Below, piece after piece: positions 53,657-63,214 of a DNA stretch of 64,000 bases. The translations under genes were made by a program, and so were the position numbers. Each line of letters begins with the position of its first letter. The stretch's first letter is position 1. The notes beneath the pieces are model-generated. The model did no database searches. It was not told the origin of the DNA and was given only the letters and a program-made list of their open reading frames with translations. The DNA is from Pseudomonas koreensis (GTDB taxonomy: Bacteria > Pseudomonadota > Gammaproteobacteria > Pseudomonadales > Pseudomonadaceae), in NCBI RefSeq assembly GCF_025447595.1, contig NZ_JAOEJU010000001.1:496001-560000 (forward strand). The letters run 5' to 3'.

Positions 53657-54864
53657 GTAATATTCAAGCCAAACTGCTGATCGTCGACGATCTGCCGGAG
53701 AACCTGTTGGCTCTCGAAGCGCTGATCAAGCGCGAAGACCGAACTGTCTACAAGGCGCTATCGGCTGACGAAGCGTTGTCGCTGTTACTGCAGCACGAGT
53801 TCGCCATGGCCATTCTCGACGTGCAGATGCCCGGCATGAACGGCTTCGAGCTCGCCGAGTTGATGCGCGGCACCGAGAAAACCAAGAACATCCCGATCAT
53901 CTTCGTCAGCGCTGCCGGCCGTGAACTGAATTATGCGTTCAAGGGCTATGAAAGCGGTGCGGTGGATTTCCTGCACAAACCGCTGGATATCCATGCGGTG
54001 AAGAGCAAGGTCAATGTCTTCGTCGACCTCTACCGCCAGAGCAAGGCAATGAAACAGCAGGTCGAAGCCCTGGAGCAGAGCCGTCGCGAACAGGAAGCGC
54101 TGTTGCAGCAACTGCAAAGCACCCAGGGAGAACTGGAGCAGGCGGTGCGCATGCGTGACGATTTCATGTCGATCGTCGCCCACGAAGTGCGTACGCCGCT
54201 CAACGGCCTTATCCTCGAGACCCAACTGCGCAAGATGCATCTGGCCCGGGACAACGCCGCCGCGTTCACCCTCGACAAGATGCACGCCATGGTGGATCGC
54301 GACGAGCGCCAGATCAAAAGCCTGATCCGCCTGATCGAGGACATGCTCGACGTATCTCGGATCCGCACCGGCAAACTGTCGATCCGGCCGAGTCGCTTCG
54401 ATCTTGCGCAACTGGTCGGCACTCTGCTGGAGAACTTCGCGCAGCAGATCGAAGCGGCCGAGACAGAAGTGACCTTTACGGCAACCGAGCCGGTGGAAGG
54501 GCAGTGGGACGAATTCCGCATCGAGCAAGTCGTGTCGAACCTGCTGACCAACGCGTTGCGTTATGGCGGCAAAAGTCCGATCCAGGTAAGGGTCTATCGC
54601 GAAGGCGATGAAGCACGGGTCGAAGTTCAGGACCAGGGCATCGGCATCAGCGAGGAGAACCAGAAACGCATTTTTCAGCAGTTCGAACGGGTCTCCGCCA
54701 AGACGGTAGTGGCCGGCCTCGGACTGGGTCTGTTCATTTCCGAGCAGATCGTCGCCGCCCATGGCGGTTCCATCGTCGTCGAAAGCAGGATCAACGAGGG
54801 CGCCCTGTTTCGCGTTTGTCTGCCGCTCCAGGAAAACGGCAAAACAAACGCAACCTCTGAGTGA
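53650..54864 (+). CDS. Receiver-histidine kinase (REC-HisKA-HATPase)
   Basis: 404 residues, no membrane segments. N-terminal receiver (Asp in MAILDVQMPGMNG, Lys in DFLHKPLD), a coiled coil, HisKA with SIVAHEVRTPLNG and HATPase with NLLTNALRYGG, GIGIS, GLGLGLFISEQIV. The receiver-first layout suggests it takes phosphate from the upstream hybrid kinase and then acts as a kinase itself. Translation overlaps cheB. Confidence 0.92.
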   Translation: MLSNIQAKLLIVDDLPENLLALEALIKREDRTVYKALSADEALSLLLQHEFAMAILDVQMPGMNGFELAELMRGTEKTKNIPIIFVSAAGRELNYAFKGYESGAVDFLHKPLDIHAVKSKVNVFVDLYRQSKAMKQQVEALEQSRREQEALLQQLQSTQGELEQAVRMRDDFMSIVAHEVRTPLNGLILETQLRKMHLARDNAAAFTLDKMHAMVDRDERQIKSLIRLIEDMLDVSRIRTGKLSIRPSRFDLAQLVGTLLENFAQQIEAAETEVTFTATEPVEGQWDEFRIEQVVSNLLTNALRYGGKSPIQVRVYREGDEARVEVQDQGIGISEENQKRIFQQFERVSAKTVVAGLGLGLFISEQIVAAHGGSIVVESRINEGALFRVCLPLQENGKTNATSE

Positions 54865-54908
54865 CCACACGGTCGTATCAGCAGCTATTGACCGAACAAA
54901 GGCTTCCC

Positions 54909-55286
54909 ATGAGCGTAGATGCACAAGATGTAGTACTCGTCGTCGAGGACGAACCGGTGATCCTGATGGTCCTGACCGATTATTTGTCAGGCCAGGGCTA
55001 TCGCGTATTGCAGGCCGAAAACGGCGAGCAGGCGTTCGAGATTCTGGCGAGCAAGCCGCATCTGGATATGTTGATTACTGATTTTCGCTTGCCTGGCGGG
55101 ATCTCCGGCGTGCAGATCGCCGAACCTGCCGTCAAATTGCGCCCTGATCTGAAAGTGATCTTCATCAGCGGCTACCCACAGGAAATACGCGAAACCGGCA
55201 GCCCGATCACGCGCCGGGCGCCAATCCTGGAAAAACCGTTCGATCTGGATGTGTTGCAGGAAAAGATTCAGGAACTGCTGGCCTGA
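54909..55286 (+). CDS. Single-domain response regulator
   Basis: 125 residues from ATG 54909 (AAAGG 6 bases upstream; the frame is also open from a GTG overlapping the previous stop). Receiver with VVEDEPVIL, Asp in MLITDFRLPGG and Lys in LEKPFDLD. Last gene of the plus-strand signalling unit. No output domain. Confidence 0.9.
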   Translation: MSVDAQDVVLVVEDEPVILMVLTDYLSGQGYRVLQAENGEQAFEILASKPHLDMLITDFRLPGGISGVQIAEPAVKLRPDLKVIFISGYPQEIRETGSPITRRAPILEKPFDLDVLQEKIQELLA

Positions 55287-55302
55287 GGCGTCAACCGCCT
55301 CA
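55284..55302. terminator. Short hairpin overlapping two convergent stop codons
   Basis: TGAGGCG / CGCCTCA with loop TCAAC overlaps the TGA of the regulator (55284-55286) and the stop of the opposing kinase (55300-55302). It has no T run, so it is a weak or Rho-assisted stop. Confidence 0.4.
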
Positions 55303-56970
55303 GTTCTTGATCATCTCCCGCACCTTGGCCGTCAACAGGTCGAAGGTGAACGGCTTGGTGATCATCTGCATGCCGGGATCGAGAAAGCCGCCACGAACGG
55401 CGGCGTGTTCGGCATAACCTGTGATGAACAGGACCTTCAAGTCAGGCCGGTATTGCCGGCCGATCTCCGCCAGTTGCCGTCCGTTCATGCCTGGCAGGCC
55501 GACGTCGCTGATCAACAGATCAATGCGCTGAGCCGAGTCAAGAATGGGCACGGCGCCGTCAGCATCGGCGGCTTCGACAAACCCGTAACCCAATTCACTC
55601 AATACTGCACTGACCAGCACGCGCACGGCCGGGTCGTCTTCGACGATCAGTACGGTTTCGCCTTCCACGGCGTCCGGCGCCTGTTCCGCGTCAGTGGGTG
55701 CGTGAGGCAGTGATTCGCCCTGGAATCGCGGTAGATAGAGTTTGACCGTGGTGCCCTGATCGATCTTGCTGTCGATCGACACATGACCACCGGATTGCTT
55801 GCTGAAACCGTAGATCATGGACAGGCCCAGCCCGGTGCCCTGACCAATCGGTTTGGTAGTGAAAAACGGGTCGAACGCGCGATTGATCACGCTTTCCGGC
55901 ATGCCGCAGCCATTGTCTGTCACGCTCAATACGACGTAATCACCGGGTTCAAGATTGCTATAGGTCGCGGTGTAGTCTCGATCCAGCACTTGATTGCCCG
56001 TCTCGACCAACAGATTGCCGCCGTCTGGCATCGCGTCGCGTGCGTTGATCACCAGGTTGAGCAGGGCGCTTTCCAGTTGATTGGGGTCAGCCTCAGCGAC
56101 CCACAATTGTTCGTGCAGGCGCATGTCCAGCCGAATGCTTTCGTTGAGGCTGCGTTGCAGCAGTTCGCCCATCGACTGCACCAGATCGTTCATCTGTACA
56201 GCTTTGGAGTCCAGCGACTGACGACGGGAAAACGCCAGCAGACGATGGGTCAAGCCGGCGGCGCGGTTGGCGGAAGTCACTCCGAGATCGATCAGGCTGT
56301 CGAGGTCATCGGTGCGGCCTCGGGCCAGTCGCCGGCGCAGCAATTCCAGGCTACCGATAATGCCGGTCAGCATGTTGTTGAAGTCGTGGGCGATGCCGCC
56401 GGTGAGCTGGCCAACCGCTTCCATCTTCTGCGACTGGCGCAGGGCTTCCTCGTTGTGCCGAAGCTGAGCAGTGCGCTCTTCGACTTGTTGCTCGAGGGTT
56501 TCCAGGGTCGATTGCAGGCGCCGTTCGCTTTCACTCAGGTCGATCAGGCGGTCGCGGGCCTCGTACTGTCGTCGTCGCCCGCGCAGGGCGGTGGAGATCA
56601 GGCTGACCAGCGTCGCGGGGTGAAAAGGGCGCTCGAGAAACGTCACGTTGCCCAACAGTTTGCTGAGCCGCGACGAAGGGCCTTGTTCGGATCCGCCGTG
56701 ATGGGTGAGCAAAACGATTGGCAAGTCAGACCACGCCGGTTGTTGCTCCAGATACAGCAGCAGGCGTTCGAGTTCCGGACCATTAAGGGCCTCGGCAGCG
56801 ATCAGCAACAAACCGGCGCCGGGCTCAAGTTCGCTGCACAGGGTGGCCAGATCGGGCGTGATCAGGCCACCGTAACCGGCCTCGTTGAGGATCATCAACG
56901 CAACCTGACTGTCGCGCCCAAGCGGCGCCAGGATCAGCGCGCGTTCCGACAGGGGTACGGTGACGGTCAC
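55300..56970 (-). CDS. Hybrid histidine kinase (pseudo-receiver, HisKA, HATPase, REC), partner of KaiC-like ATPase
   Basis: 556 residues from GTG 56970 overlapping the KaiC stop (GTGA), with AAGGA 9 bases upstream. Cytosolic. Residues about 7-125 look like a receiver fold with a changed acidic pocket, then a coiled coil. HisKA has GGIAHDFNNMLTGII, HATPase has NLVINARDAMPDGG and GTGLGLSMIYGF, and a C-terminal receiver has Asp in LLISDVGLPGMNG. Co-translated with the KaiC-like protein, so it may read the ATPase state as SasA does in cyanobacteria. Confidence 0.9.
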   Translation of the reverse strand: MTVTVPLSERALILAPLGRDSQVALMILNEAGYGGLITPDLATLCSELEPGAGLLLIAAEALNGPELERLLLYLEQQPAWSDLPIVLLTHHGGSEQGPSSRLSKLLGNVTFLERPFHPATLVSLISTALRGRRRQYEARDRLIDLSESERRLQSTLETLEQQVEERTAQLRHNEEALRQSQKMEAVGQLTGGIAHDFNNMLTGIIGSLELLRRRLARGRTDDLDSLIDLGVTSANRAAGLTHRLLAFSRRQSLDSKAVQMNDLVQSMGELLQRSLNESIRLDMRLHEQLWVAEADPNQLESALLNLVINARDAMPDGGNLLVETGNQVLDRDYTATYSNLEPGDYVVLSVTDNGCGMPESVINRAFDPFFTTKPIGQGTGLGLSMIYGFSKQSGGHVSIDSKIDQGTTVKLYLPRFQGESLPHAPTDAEQAPDAVEGETVLIVEDDPAVRVLVSAVLSELGYGFVEAADADGAVPILDSAQRIDLLISDVGLPGMNGRQLAEIGRQYRPDLKVLFITGYAEHAAVRGGFLDPGMQMITKPFTFDLLTAKVREMIKN

Positions 56971-58484
56971 AAGTTGTCATCCTTGAGCAGCGGATTGCTC
57001 GCGCCGAGGTAGGTAGGGACGCCGCGCAGCACGCCCTGGAAGGCTTCCAGCGGTTCACCGATGGTCATGCCTTGCGTGGAAATGCGGTATTCGCGAATGG
57101 TTGATTCGTGGCTGCCGGTACGCTTCTTGATGATCGAAATCGCCCGCCGAACCTTGCCGACCGCTTCAAAGTAGCGCAGCAGAATCACCGTGTCGGCAAG
57201 ATAAGTGATGTCGACCGGGGCCTGCATGTCGCCGACCAGCCCGTGCTGGGCGACGGTCATGAACGTGGCGGCGCCCTTGCGGTTCAGGTACAGCAACAGT
57301 TCGTGCATGTGCAGTACCAGCGCGTTTTCTTCCGGCATCGCCGCCTGATAACCGTTGATGCTGTCGATCACCACGGTCTTGATGTCACCTTCATCAACAC
57401 AGCGTCGCACCCGGTGGGAGAACTCGCCGGGCGACAGTTCAGCGGCGTCCACCTGTTCGATCAGCAGATTGCCCGTGGCCTGCAGGGCCTTGAGATCGAT
57501 ACCGATGTTTTTCATGCGTTCGAACAGCAGCCCCAGTTCTTCGTCGAAAATGAACAGGGCGGCTTTTTCACCACGGGCCACGGCTGCTGCGGCGAAAATC
57601 ATGGTGATCAAGGATTTGCCTGTCCCCGCCGGGCCCAGAATCAGGGTGCTGGAGCCGGTCTCGATGCCGCCACCGAGCAAGGCGTCCATTTCCTTGATGC
57701 CGCTGGACAGTTGCAGGCGTGGGTAATCGCCCCGGTGCTCCGCCGCCACCAGACGCGGGAAGACGTGTACGCCATCGCCCATGATGGTGAAGTCGTGGAA
57801 GCCGCCCCGGTATTTCTGCCCTCGGTACTTGATCACTCGCACCCGCCGGCGCTCAGCGCCATAGTTGGGGGTCAGTTCTTCGAGACGAATCACGCCGTGA
57901 GCGACACTGTGAACGGTCTTGTCGAGGGATTCGGTGGTCAGGTCATCCAGCAGCAATACGGTAGCGTCGTAGCGCACAAAGTAATGCTTGATCGCCAGAA
58001 TCTGTCGACGGTAGCGCAGGGAGCTTTGCGCCAGCAGGCGGATCTCCGACAGGCTGTCGAGCACGACCCGGGTGGGTTTGAAGCGCTCGACCACTTCGAA
58101 AATCTGCTTGGTTGCTTCACCCAGCTCGAGGTCCGAGGAGTACAACAGGCTCTGCTGATGCTCGGCGTTGAGCAGGCTTTCCGGCGGAGTCAGCTCGAAA
58201 ATCTCGATGTTTTCGTTCAGTTCCCAACCGTGGGATGCCGCACCCTGGCGCAATTCACGCTCGGTTTCGGACAGGGTGATGTACAACGAACGTTCGCCGG
58301 CGCGGGCGCCGGCCAGCAAAAAATGCAACGCGACTGTGGTTTTACCGGTTCCGGGCTCGCCCTCCAGCAAAAAAACGTGACTGCGGGACAAGCCACCGGC
58401 CAGGATATCGTCCAGTCCTTCGATGCCGGTGGCGGCTTTTGCACTGTTCAACGCGTTCGATGTAGACAAAAAATGCCCTCTCAT
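56967..58484 (-). CDS. KaiC-like double-domain RecA ATPase
   Basis: 505 residues from ATG 58484; a TTG at 58469 has a better SD (AGAGGG inside the first codons) and may be the real start. Two RecA-like domains: Walker A GEPGTGKTT (42-50) and GPAGTGKS (284-291). The second catalytic Glu pair is kept (FDEELGLL, 315-316), while the first is SE instead of EE (72-73). The site matching Ser431-Thr432 of Synechococcus KaiC is Thr427-Tyr428 (DITYLADT). No kaiA or kaiB is nearby. Bacterial KaiC homologues outside cyanobacteria are linked to stress responses. Confidence 0.9.
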   Translation of the reverse strand: MRGHFLSTSNALNSAKAATGIEGLDDILAGGLSRSHVFLLEGEPGTGKTTVALHFLLAGARAGERSLYITLSETERELRQGAASHGWELNENIEIFELTPPESLLNAEHQQSLLYSSDLELGEATKQIFEVVERFKPTRVVLDSLSEIRLLAQSSLRYRRQILAIKHYFVRYDATVLLLDDLTTESLDKTVHSVAHGVIRLEELTPNYGAERRRVRVIKYRGQKYRGGFHDFTIMGDGVHVFPRLVAAEHRGDYPRLQLSSGIKEMDALLGGGIETGSSTLILGPAGTGKSLITMIFAAAAVARGEKAALFIFDEELGLLFERMKNIGIDLKALQATGNLLIEQVDAAELSPGEFSHRVRRCVDEGDIKTVVIDSINGYQAAMPEENALVLHMHELLLYLNRKGAATFMTVAQHGLVGDMQAPVDITYLADTVILLRYFEAVGKVRRAISIIKKRTGSHESTIREYRISTQGMTIGEPLEAFQGVLRGVPTYLGASNPLLKDDNL

Positions 58485-58597
58485 GACTAGGGGAAACGAG
58501 GCAGCGGGCGCCGGACGCCGTTTGGCACTGCCTGATGACTTGACCCTTTGCCGAGACGGCGGTTCCGATTTTCTTGCGGGATGTGTCGAGAAGGCCG

Positions 58598-59653
58598 CTA
58601 GAGACCTTGCTGAAGGGAGGGATCGTCGGGATTCATCTGTTCGAGCTGGGCCAGCAGGATCTGTACGTTCTGCAGCTGACCGCTTTCTTTCCAGTAATTG
58701 ATCAGCAGCACCCGCGCCTTGCGATCAGCCGGGTGTCGCTGGACGATTTCCTGCAACTGCTTCTGCGCCGCTTCGAGTTCTTCGGCGCTGTGCAGGGTGG
58801 TGGCAAGGTCGTAGCGGTAGTCCTTATTGTCAGGCTCGAGCTCAACGGCTTTGGACAACCCGAGCAAGGCGTACTCGCGTTGATCGTGGTGCAGCAGCCA
58901 GAGGCCCAGGGCATGTTGCAGATAAGCCGAATCGGGCTGGGCTTTCAATTGTCGGGCGAGCAATTGCCGGGCGGCGTCGCTCTGCCCCTGGCGATCGAGT
59001 ACTTCGATCTGCATCACCAGCGCCGGCAGGTTGCCGGGGTCCAGGCGTAGGGTCTGATCCAGCGCTTCTTGCGCTTGCCTGAGTTCGGCGTTGTGCAGAT
59101 ACAGGCGCGCCAGTTGCACGTAATTGGCGGCGCTTTCCGGCTGGCTCTTGAGCGCTTGCTCCCACACGTCGATGCCTTGCTGCAACGGGGCGAAATACAG
59201 ACCCAGTTGATCCGGAGACAAGCCGAGCAGGGCGTTGATCGCGGCAAAGCGTACGTTCTGATCCTCATCGTCAAGCAACGGGCCCAGCAGCAGACTGCGC
59301 TGACCGCCCGGCACCAGGCCGGTCACGCTTTTGATCGCCGCCAGCCGGACGTCCGGCGATTCGTTTTGCAGGTCGGCGTCCGCCAGCTTCAGGGCTTGCG
59401 GGCTCGGGTAGTTGGGCAGTTCGGCATGCAGCCAGACGCGCCGTTTGACCGACAGGTCCGGACGCCCCAGTTGTTGATACAAAACCCTTGCAGCACCCGG
59501 CTGGCCGGCACGAGCGGCGGCCAGTGCTTCGCTGTAACCGTGTTTGATCGCTTCCGGTACGACGGGCGCGGTGTTGCGCAAGGACAGCCATGCCACGAAG
59601 AGGACCAGCACAAGGCCGAGGCTGATGAGCAAATAGCGGCGAGACTGAGGCAT
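58598..59653 (-). CDS. Membrane-anchored TPR protein
   Basis: 351 residues. One N-terminal membrane helix (about 7-25), a HEAT-like region (LAAIKSVTGLV, FAAINALLGL) and tetratricopeptide repeats (about 180-340: NYVQLARLYLHNAELRQAQEALDQTLRLDPGN and similar). It is probably a scaffold in the periplasm. It lies 113 bases upstream of the KaiC-like gene on the same strand and could be the first gene of that unit. Confidence 0.82.
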   Translation of the reverse strand: MPQSRRYLLISLGLVLVLFVAWLSLRNTAPVVPEAIKHGYSEALAAARAGQPGAARVLYQQLGRPDLSVKRRVWLHAELPNYPSPQALKLADADLQNESPDVRLAAIKSVTGLVPGGQRSLLLGPLLDDEDQNVRFAAINALLGLSPDQLGLYFAPLQQGIDVWEQALKSQPESAANYVQLARLYLHNAELRQAQEALDQTLRLDPGNLPALVMQIEVLDRQGQSDAARQLLARQLKAQPDSAYLQHALGLWLLHHDQREYALLGLSKAVELEPDNKDYRYDLATTLHSAEELEAAQKQLQEIVQRHPADRKARVLLINYWKESGQLQNVQILLAQLEQMNPDDPSLQQGL

Positions 59654-59845
59654 GCGAATTTCCGAAACTTTCGTTTTGTAGCGGAGGTCGCAAGCTTCTG
59701 TCAGCTCGCGCCGTGAGTCAAACCCTCTGCCCGATATGGCCTACTACAGGCGTTGAATCGACCTACAGCTTGTGTCGACCCTGTTTACCGTCATGCCCTC
59801 CATGCAGTGTCTACGCTTGCAGAAGTTGTTTCGACGAGGCTTTCC

Positions 59846-61981
59846 ATGCAATCCCTGCTTATTTATTTCAAGGCGGTGATCCACCCCAGCCAGGCAGTGC
59901 TGCTGTTTGGCTTGCGCACTATTGCCGCCGGATTGCTGACGTTGTACCTGGCGTTCCTGTTCGATCTCGATCAGCCGAAATGGTCGATCATGGCCGTGGT
60001 GATCATCAGCCAGCCACTGGCCGGGATGGCGTTGGCCCGCAGTTTCGGGCAAATCATCGGGACGACCCTTGGCGCGGTAGTGGCGGTGCTGCTGATGGCG
60101 ATTTTTCCCCAGGCGCCGTTGCCATTCATCACGACCCTGGCGCTGTGGCTGGCGTTGTGCACGGCCGGCGGCACGTTGTTGCGCTACACCAGTTCCCAGG
60201 CGTTCGTGCTCAGTGGGTATACCGCCGTGGTGGTGGCGCTGCTGGCGATTCCGGATCAGGACGGCACCTTTCTGCTGGCCGTGACCCGGGTCACCGAAAC
60301 CTTGCTGGCGGTGGCGTGCGTGTGCGTGGTCAGCCTGTTGACGGCGCGCCCGGAGGCTGTTTCCCGTAATTATTTCGCTAAGGTCGATCAAGTCATCAGA
60401 CTGGCCGCCACCCACTCCGCCGCCGTGCTTCGAACCGAAGAAAGCGAAGCCGACTTTCAGCGCCGGCAGATGCAGCTGCTGGGGGAGATCAGCGCGCTTG
60501 AAGGCCTGCGCCGGCACCTGTACTTCGATGCTCCGCGTCTGCGTAGTGCCAACAATCTGGTGCTGTTGCTGGGCAATCAACTGATGTTGCTGACCTCGCG
60601 TCTGACCGCATTACGCCACCAGCGAGAGTTGCTCACCGCGCGCTGGGAAGGCGATCTACCGCTCGACATCCAGCAATTGCGCGCCGAAGAGCTGGCGCTG
60701 CTCGACCAACTCGCCCGGCAAGGACGTTCGTTACCGAGCGAGCAGCGACAACGGTTCGTTACGCTGCAACAGCAGTTCGAAGCGCTCGCCTACAAGGCCG
60801 AACAACTTACGGAAGACATGAGCGCGACCCTGCGTTCGCTGGCATGGGCGCTGCGCTGGGAGCAGGCTCGCCTGTTGCAGCAACTCGAACAGATCCTCGA
60901 ACTGAGCGACGCAATACAGGAGGGCCGCGAGGCCAGCTGCATGTTTCGCGGCCAGTCGAGTCCCCTGCATCTGGATTTCACCCTCGCGACGATGAACGCC
61001 ATCCGCGCCTTCAGCGCACTGTTGGTGGCCGGGCTGATCTGGATCGAAACCGCCTGGGACGGCGCGCGGGGCGGGATGATTCTGGTGGGGATCCTGTGTT
61101 CGTTGATGGCGACGTTTCCGCGTCCCTTGATCGCCGCGCAGAGCTATGCCCGTGGACTGGGACTGGCGTTAGTGGTTTCGGCTTTCTATCAGTTCATGCT
61201 GGTGCCGGCGATCAGTGACTTCGAATTGCTCGCCTTGTTGCTGGCGCCTTTGCTGTATGTGATCGCAGTCGGACTGTCCAGCCCGGCCACCGCCGGTATC
61301 GGCATGGGTCTGGGGCTGTCGAGTTTCCTGATGCTCGGTCCGCAGAATGTCGGCACCGGGCAGAACACAGCCATTCAATGGTTTGAATTTGCCGGAGCCT
61401 ACGTCAGTGCAGCAATGCTGGCCCTGATCGTTTACGCCTTTATCTTTCCGTTCCGCCCGGCGTTGCGAATCAGGCGTTTTTATAACGAGGCGCGGGAGCA
61501 GGTCTATGAACTGATCAAGAGCCCGGCTACCGACGAACAGCAGTTCGCCTTCGAAAGCCGCATGGTCGATCGCCTGACCTCAATGCTGGGCGTATTGCCG
61601 GCCGCCAATGAGCGGGACATGCAGCGCCTGTATGAAATCAGTCTTGCCTGTGTGGCGTTGGGCGTGGCCATGCACCAGCTGAGGCAACAGGCACAGAACA
61701 ACACATTGCTGACGGACGCTTTCGGTCGACAACTGTCAACGGCACTGCGTCAGACCGGCCGTTTCGTCGCCGGCCGTCCGGACGTGCGCCTGACACCATT
61801 GCTGACTACGCTGCATGCGCTCGGCGATGAGCTGGATGCCTTGCATGTCGCTACCCATGAACACTTGTGGTCGGTGTTTCGCATGCGTGTGGCATTGCTG
61901 ATCGTGGTGTCGTTTCTGGAGCGACATGGCGAGCATCTGCAGCCCGACAGTTCTGAAGGAGAGCAAGTCCTTGCCCATTGA
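59846..61981 (+). CDS. FUSC-family (AaeB-like) inner-membrane efflux protein
   Basis: 711 residues from ATG 59846. Two sets of hydrophobic segments (about 15-150 and 390-535), each with a FUSC domain, separated by a large cytoplasmic helical part. The opening HPSQAVLLFGLRTIAAGLLTLYLAF and RPALRIRRFYNEAREQVY are typical. It works with the DUF1656 and HlyD proteins that follow to export aromatic acids or fusaric-acid-like compounds; substrate unknown. Confidence 0.9.
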   Translation: MQSLLIYFKAVIHPSQAVLLFGLRTIAAGLLTLYLAFLFDLDQPKWSIMAVVIISQPLAGMALARSFGQIIGTTLGAVVAVLLMAIFPQAPLPFITTLALWLALCTAGGTLLRYTSSQAFVLSGYTAVVVALLAIPDQDGTFLLAVTRVTETLLAVACVCVVSLLTARPEAVSRNYFAKVDQVIRLAATHSAAVLRTEESEADFQRRQMQLLGEISALEGLRRHLYFDAPRLRSANNLVLLLGNQLMLLTSRLTALRHQRELLTARWEGDLPLDIQQLRAEELALLDQLARQGRSLPSEQRQRFVTLQQQFEALAYKAEQLTEDMSATLRSLAWALRWEQARLLQQLEQILELSDAIQEGREASCMFRGQSSPLHLDFTLATMNAIRAFSALLVAGLIWIETAWDGARGGMILVGILCSLMATFPRPLIAAQSYARGLGLALVVSAFYQFMLVPAISDFELLALLLAPLLYVIAVGLSSPATAGIGMGLGLSSFLMLGPQNVGTGQNTAIQWFEFAGAYVSAAMLALIVYAFIFPFRPALRIRRFYNEAREQVYELIKSPATDEQQFAFESRMVDRLTSMLGVLPAANERDMQRLYEISLACVALGVAMHQLRQQAQNNTLLTDAFGRQLSTALRQTGRFVAGRPDVRLTPLLTTLHALGDELDALHVATHEHLWSVFRMRVALLIVVSFLERHGEHLQPDSSEGEQVLAH

Positions 61982-62171
61982 TTTCGAAATCGGCGGCGTT
62001 TACCTGCCTCCCATCGCCCAGGCCTTGTTGCTGGCCATACCGGTTTTTCTGCTGCTCGACTGGGTTTTGCGCCGGCTTGGCGTCCTGCGTTTCGTCTGGC
62101 ACGAGGCTCTGTTCGAAGGCGCCCTGTACGCCTGCGTATGCGCCACACTGATTCTGCTGATGGGAGCCTGA
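61971..62171 (+). CDS. DUF1656 small membrane protein (AaeX-like)
   Basis: 66 residues from TTG 61971 with SD AAGGAGAG 8 bases upstream, overlapping the FUSC stop. Starts MPIDFEIGGVYLPP, then two hydrophobic helices with RLGVLRFVWHEALFEGALYAC between or in the second. A constant partner of FUSC/HlyD pumps. Confidence 0.85.
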   Translation: MPIDFEIGGVYLPPIAQALLLAIPVFLLLDWVLRRLGVLRFVWHEALFEGALYACVCATLILLMGA

Positions 62172-62175
62172 AACC

Positions 62176-63156
62176 TTGAAGACGTTGCTCACTCGATTGA
62201 CGACATTGGCGGTGGTGCTGCTGGCAATCGTGCTCGGCTGGTTCGCGTGGGAGCATTACACCCGTGCACCATGGACACGGGATGCACGGGTGAGGGCGGA
62301 TGTAGTGACGCTTTCGGCGGATGTCTCGGGGCGTATCGTCAGTCTGGCGGTTCAAGACAATCAGCATGTCGACAAGGGCCAGTTGCTGATGGAAATCGAT
62401 CCGGCTCGCTACAGCCTCGCGGTGGAACACGCGAAGCGTTCGGTGGAAGTGTCCAGGGCCACGCTCGGGCAGTCGCAAGCCGCGATTGTGGCGAGCGAGG
62501 CATTGCTCAAACAGCGCGAAAGCGAGGAGCGCCGCAGGCGTACGCTCAAGCAGGGTTTCGCGATTTCCGGCGAGGAATGGGAGAAGTCCAGCACCGACGT
62601 GGCGGTGGCTCAGGCCGACCTGCTACGCAATCAGGCCAATCTCGGTCTGGCCGAAGCCAACGTGCAATTGGCTATTGCTGCGCTGACACAGGCCGAGCTG
62701 GACTTGCAGCGCACCCGTGTCGAGTCCCCGGTCAGCGGTTATGTCACCAACCTGTTGACCCGTCAGGGAGATTACGCGGTGGCTGGCGGTGCTTTGTTGG
62801 CACTGGTCGACAGCGACTCGTTCTATGTCAGTGGTTATTTCGAGGAAACCAAACTGCCACGGATCGAGGAGGGTGATCGGGTGCGGATCGAATTGATGAG
62901 CGGGGAAAAATTCGGAGGCACCGTGCAAAGCATCGCTTTCGCCATTGCTGACCGGGAAAACGCCCCGGGCAGCCGATTGCTGGCCAACATCAACCCCAGC
63001 TACACCTGGGTAAAGCTGGCGCAGCGGGTACCGGTGCGGATTGGTATCGACCCCGATTACGCCGGCAAAAACCGGTTGAGGGCAGGCACCACGGCGACGG
63101 TCACAGTGCTGGAAAACCATGAAAGACAGGTACAAAAAAGCCCCGCGACCGAATGA
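62176..63156 (+). CDS. HlyD-family periplasmic adaptor (AaeA-like)
   Basis: 326 residues from TTG 62176 (GGGAG upstream), 4 bases after the DUF1656 stop. N-terminal membrane anchor, a lipoyl half (ADVSGRIVSLAVQDNQHVDKGQLLMEIDP), an alpha-helical hairpin (about 75-165), the second lipoyl half (ESPVSGYVTNLLTRQGDYAVAGG) and a beta-barrel. It links the FUSC pump to an outer-membrane channel such as the one encoded convergently. Confidence 0.92.
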   Translation: MKTLLTRLTTLAVVLLAIVLGWFAWEHYTRAPWTRDARVRADVVTLSADVSGRIVSLAVQDNQHVDKGQLLMEIDPARYSLAVEHAKRSVEVSRATLGQSQAAIVASEALLKQRESEERRRRTLKQGFAISGEEWEKSSTDVAVAQADLLRNQANLGLAEANVQLAIAALTQAELDLQRTRVESPVSGYVTNLLTRQGDYAVAGGALLALVDSDSFYVSGYFEETKLPRIEEGDRVRIELMSGEKFGGTVQSIAFAIADRENAPGSRLLANINPSYTWVKLAQRVPVRIGIDPDYAGKNRLRAGTTATVTVLENHERQVQKSPATE

Positions 63157-63170
63157 TACGCGGGGCAAAA
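63134..63170 (-). terminator. Terminator for the minus-strand channel gene, lying over the hlyD 3' end
   Basis: GCCCCGCG (63140-63147) pairs with CGCGGGGC (63159-63166). On the minus strand the stem is followed by TTTTTTG. The hlyD stop at 63154-63156 lies inside its loop. The plus strand is followed by A residues, so it acts chiefly on minus transcripts. Confidence 0.75.
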
Positions 63171-63214
63171 AATTTGGTTGGTTGCGGCCAACCAAAGGAG
63201 CTCTTTAAAAACTG

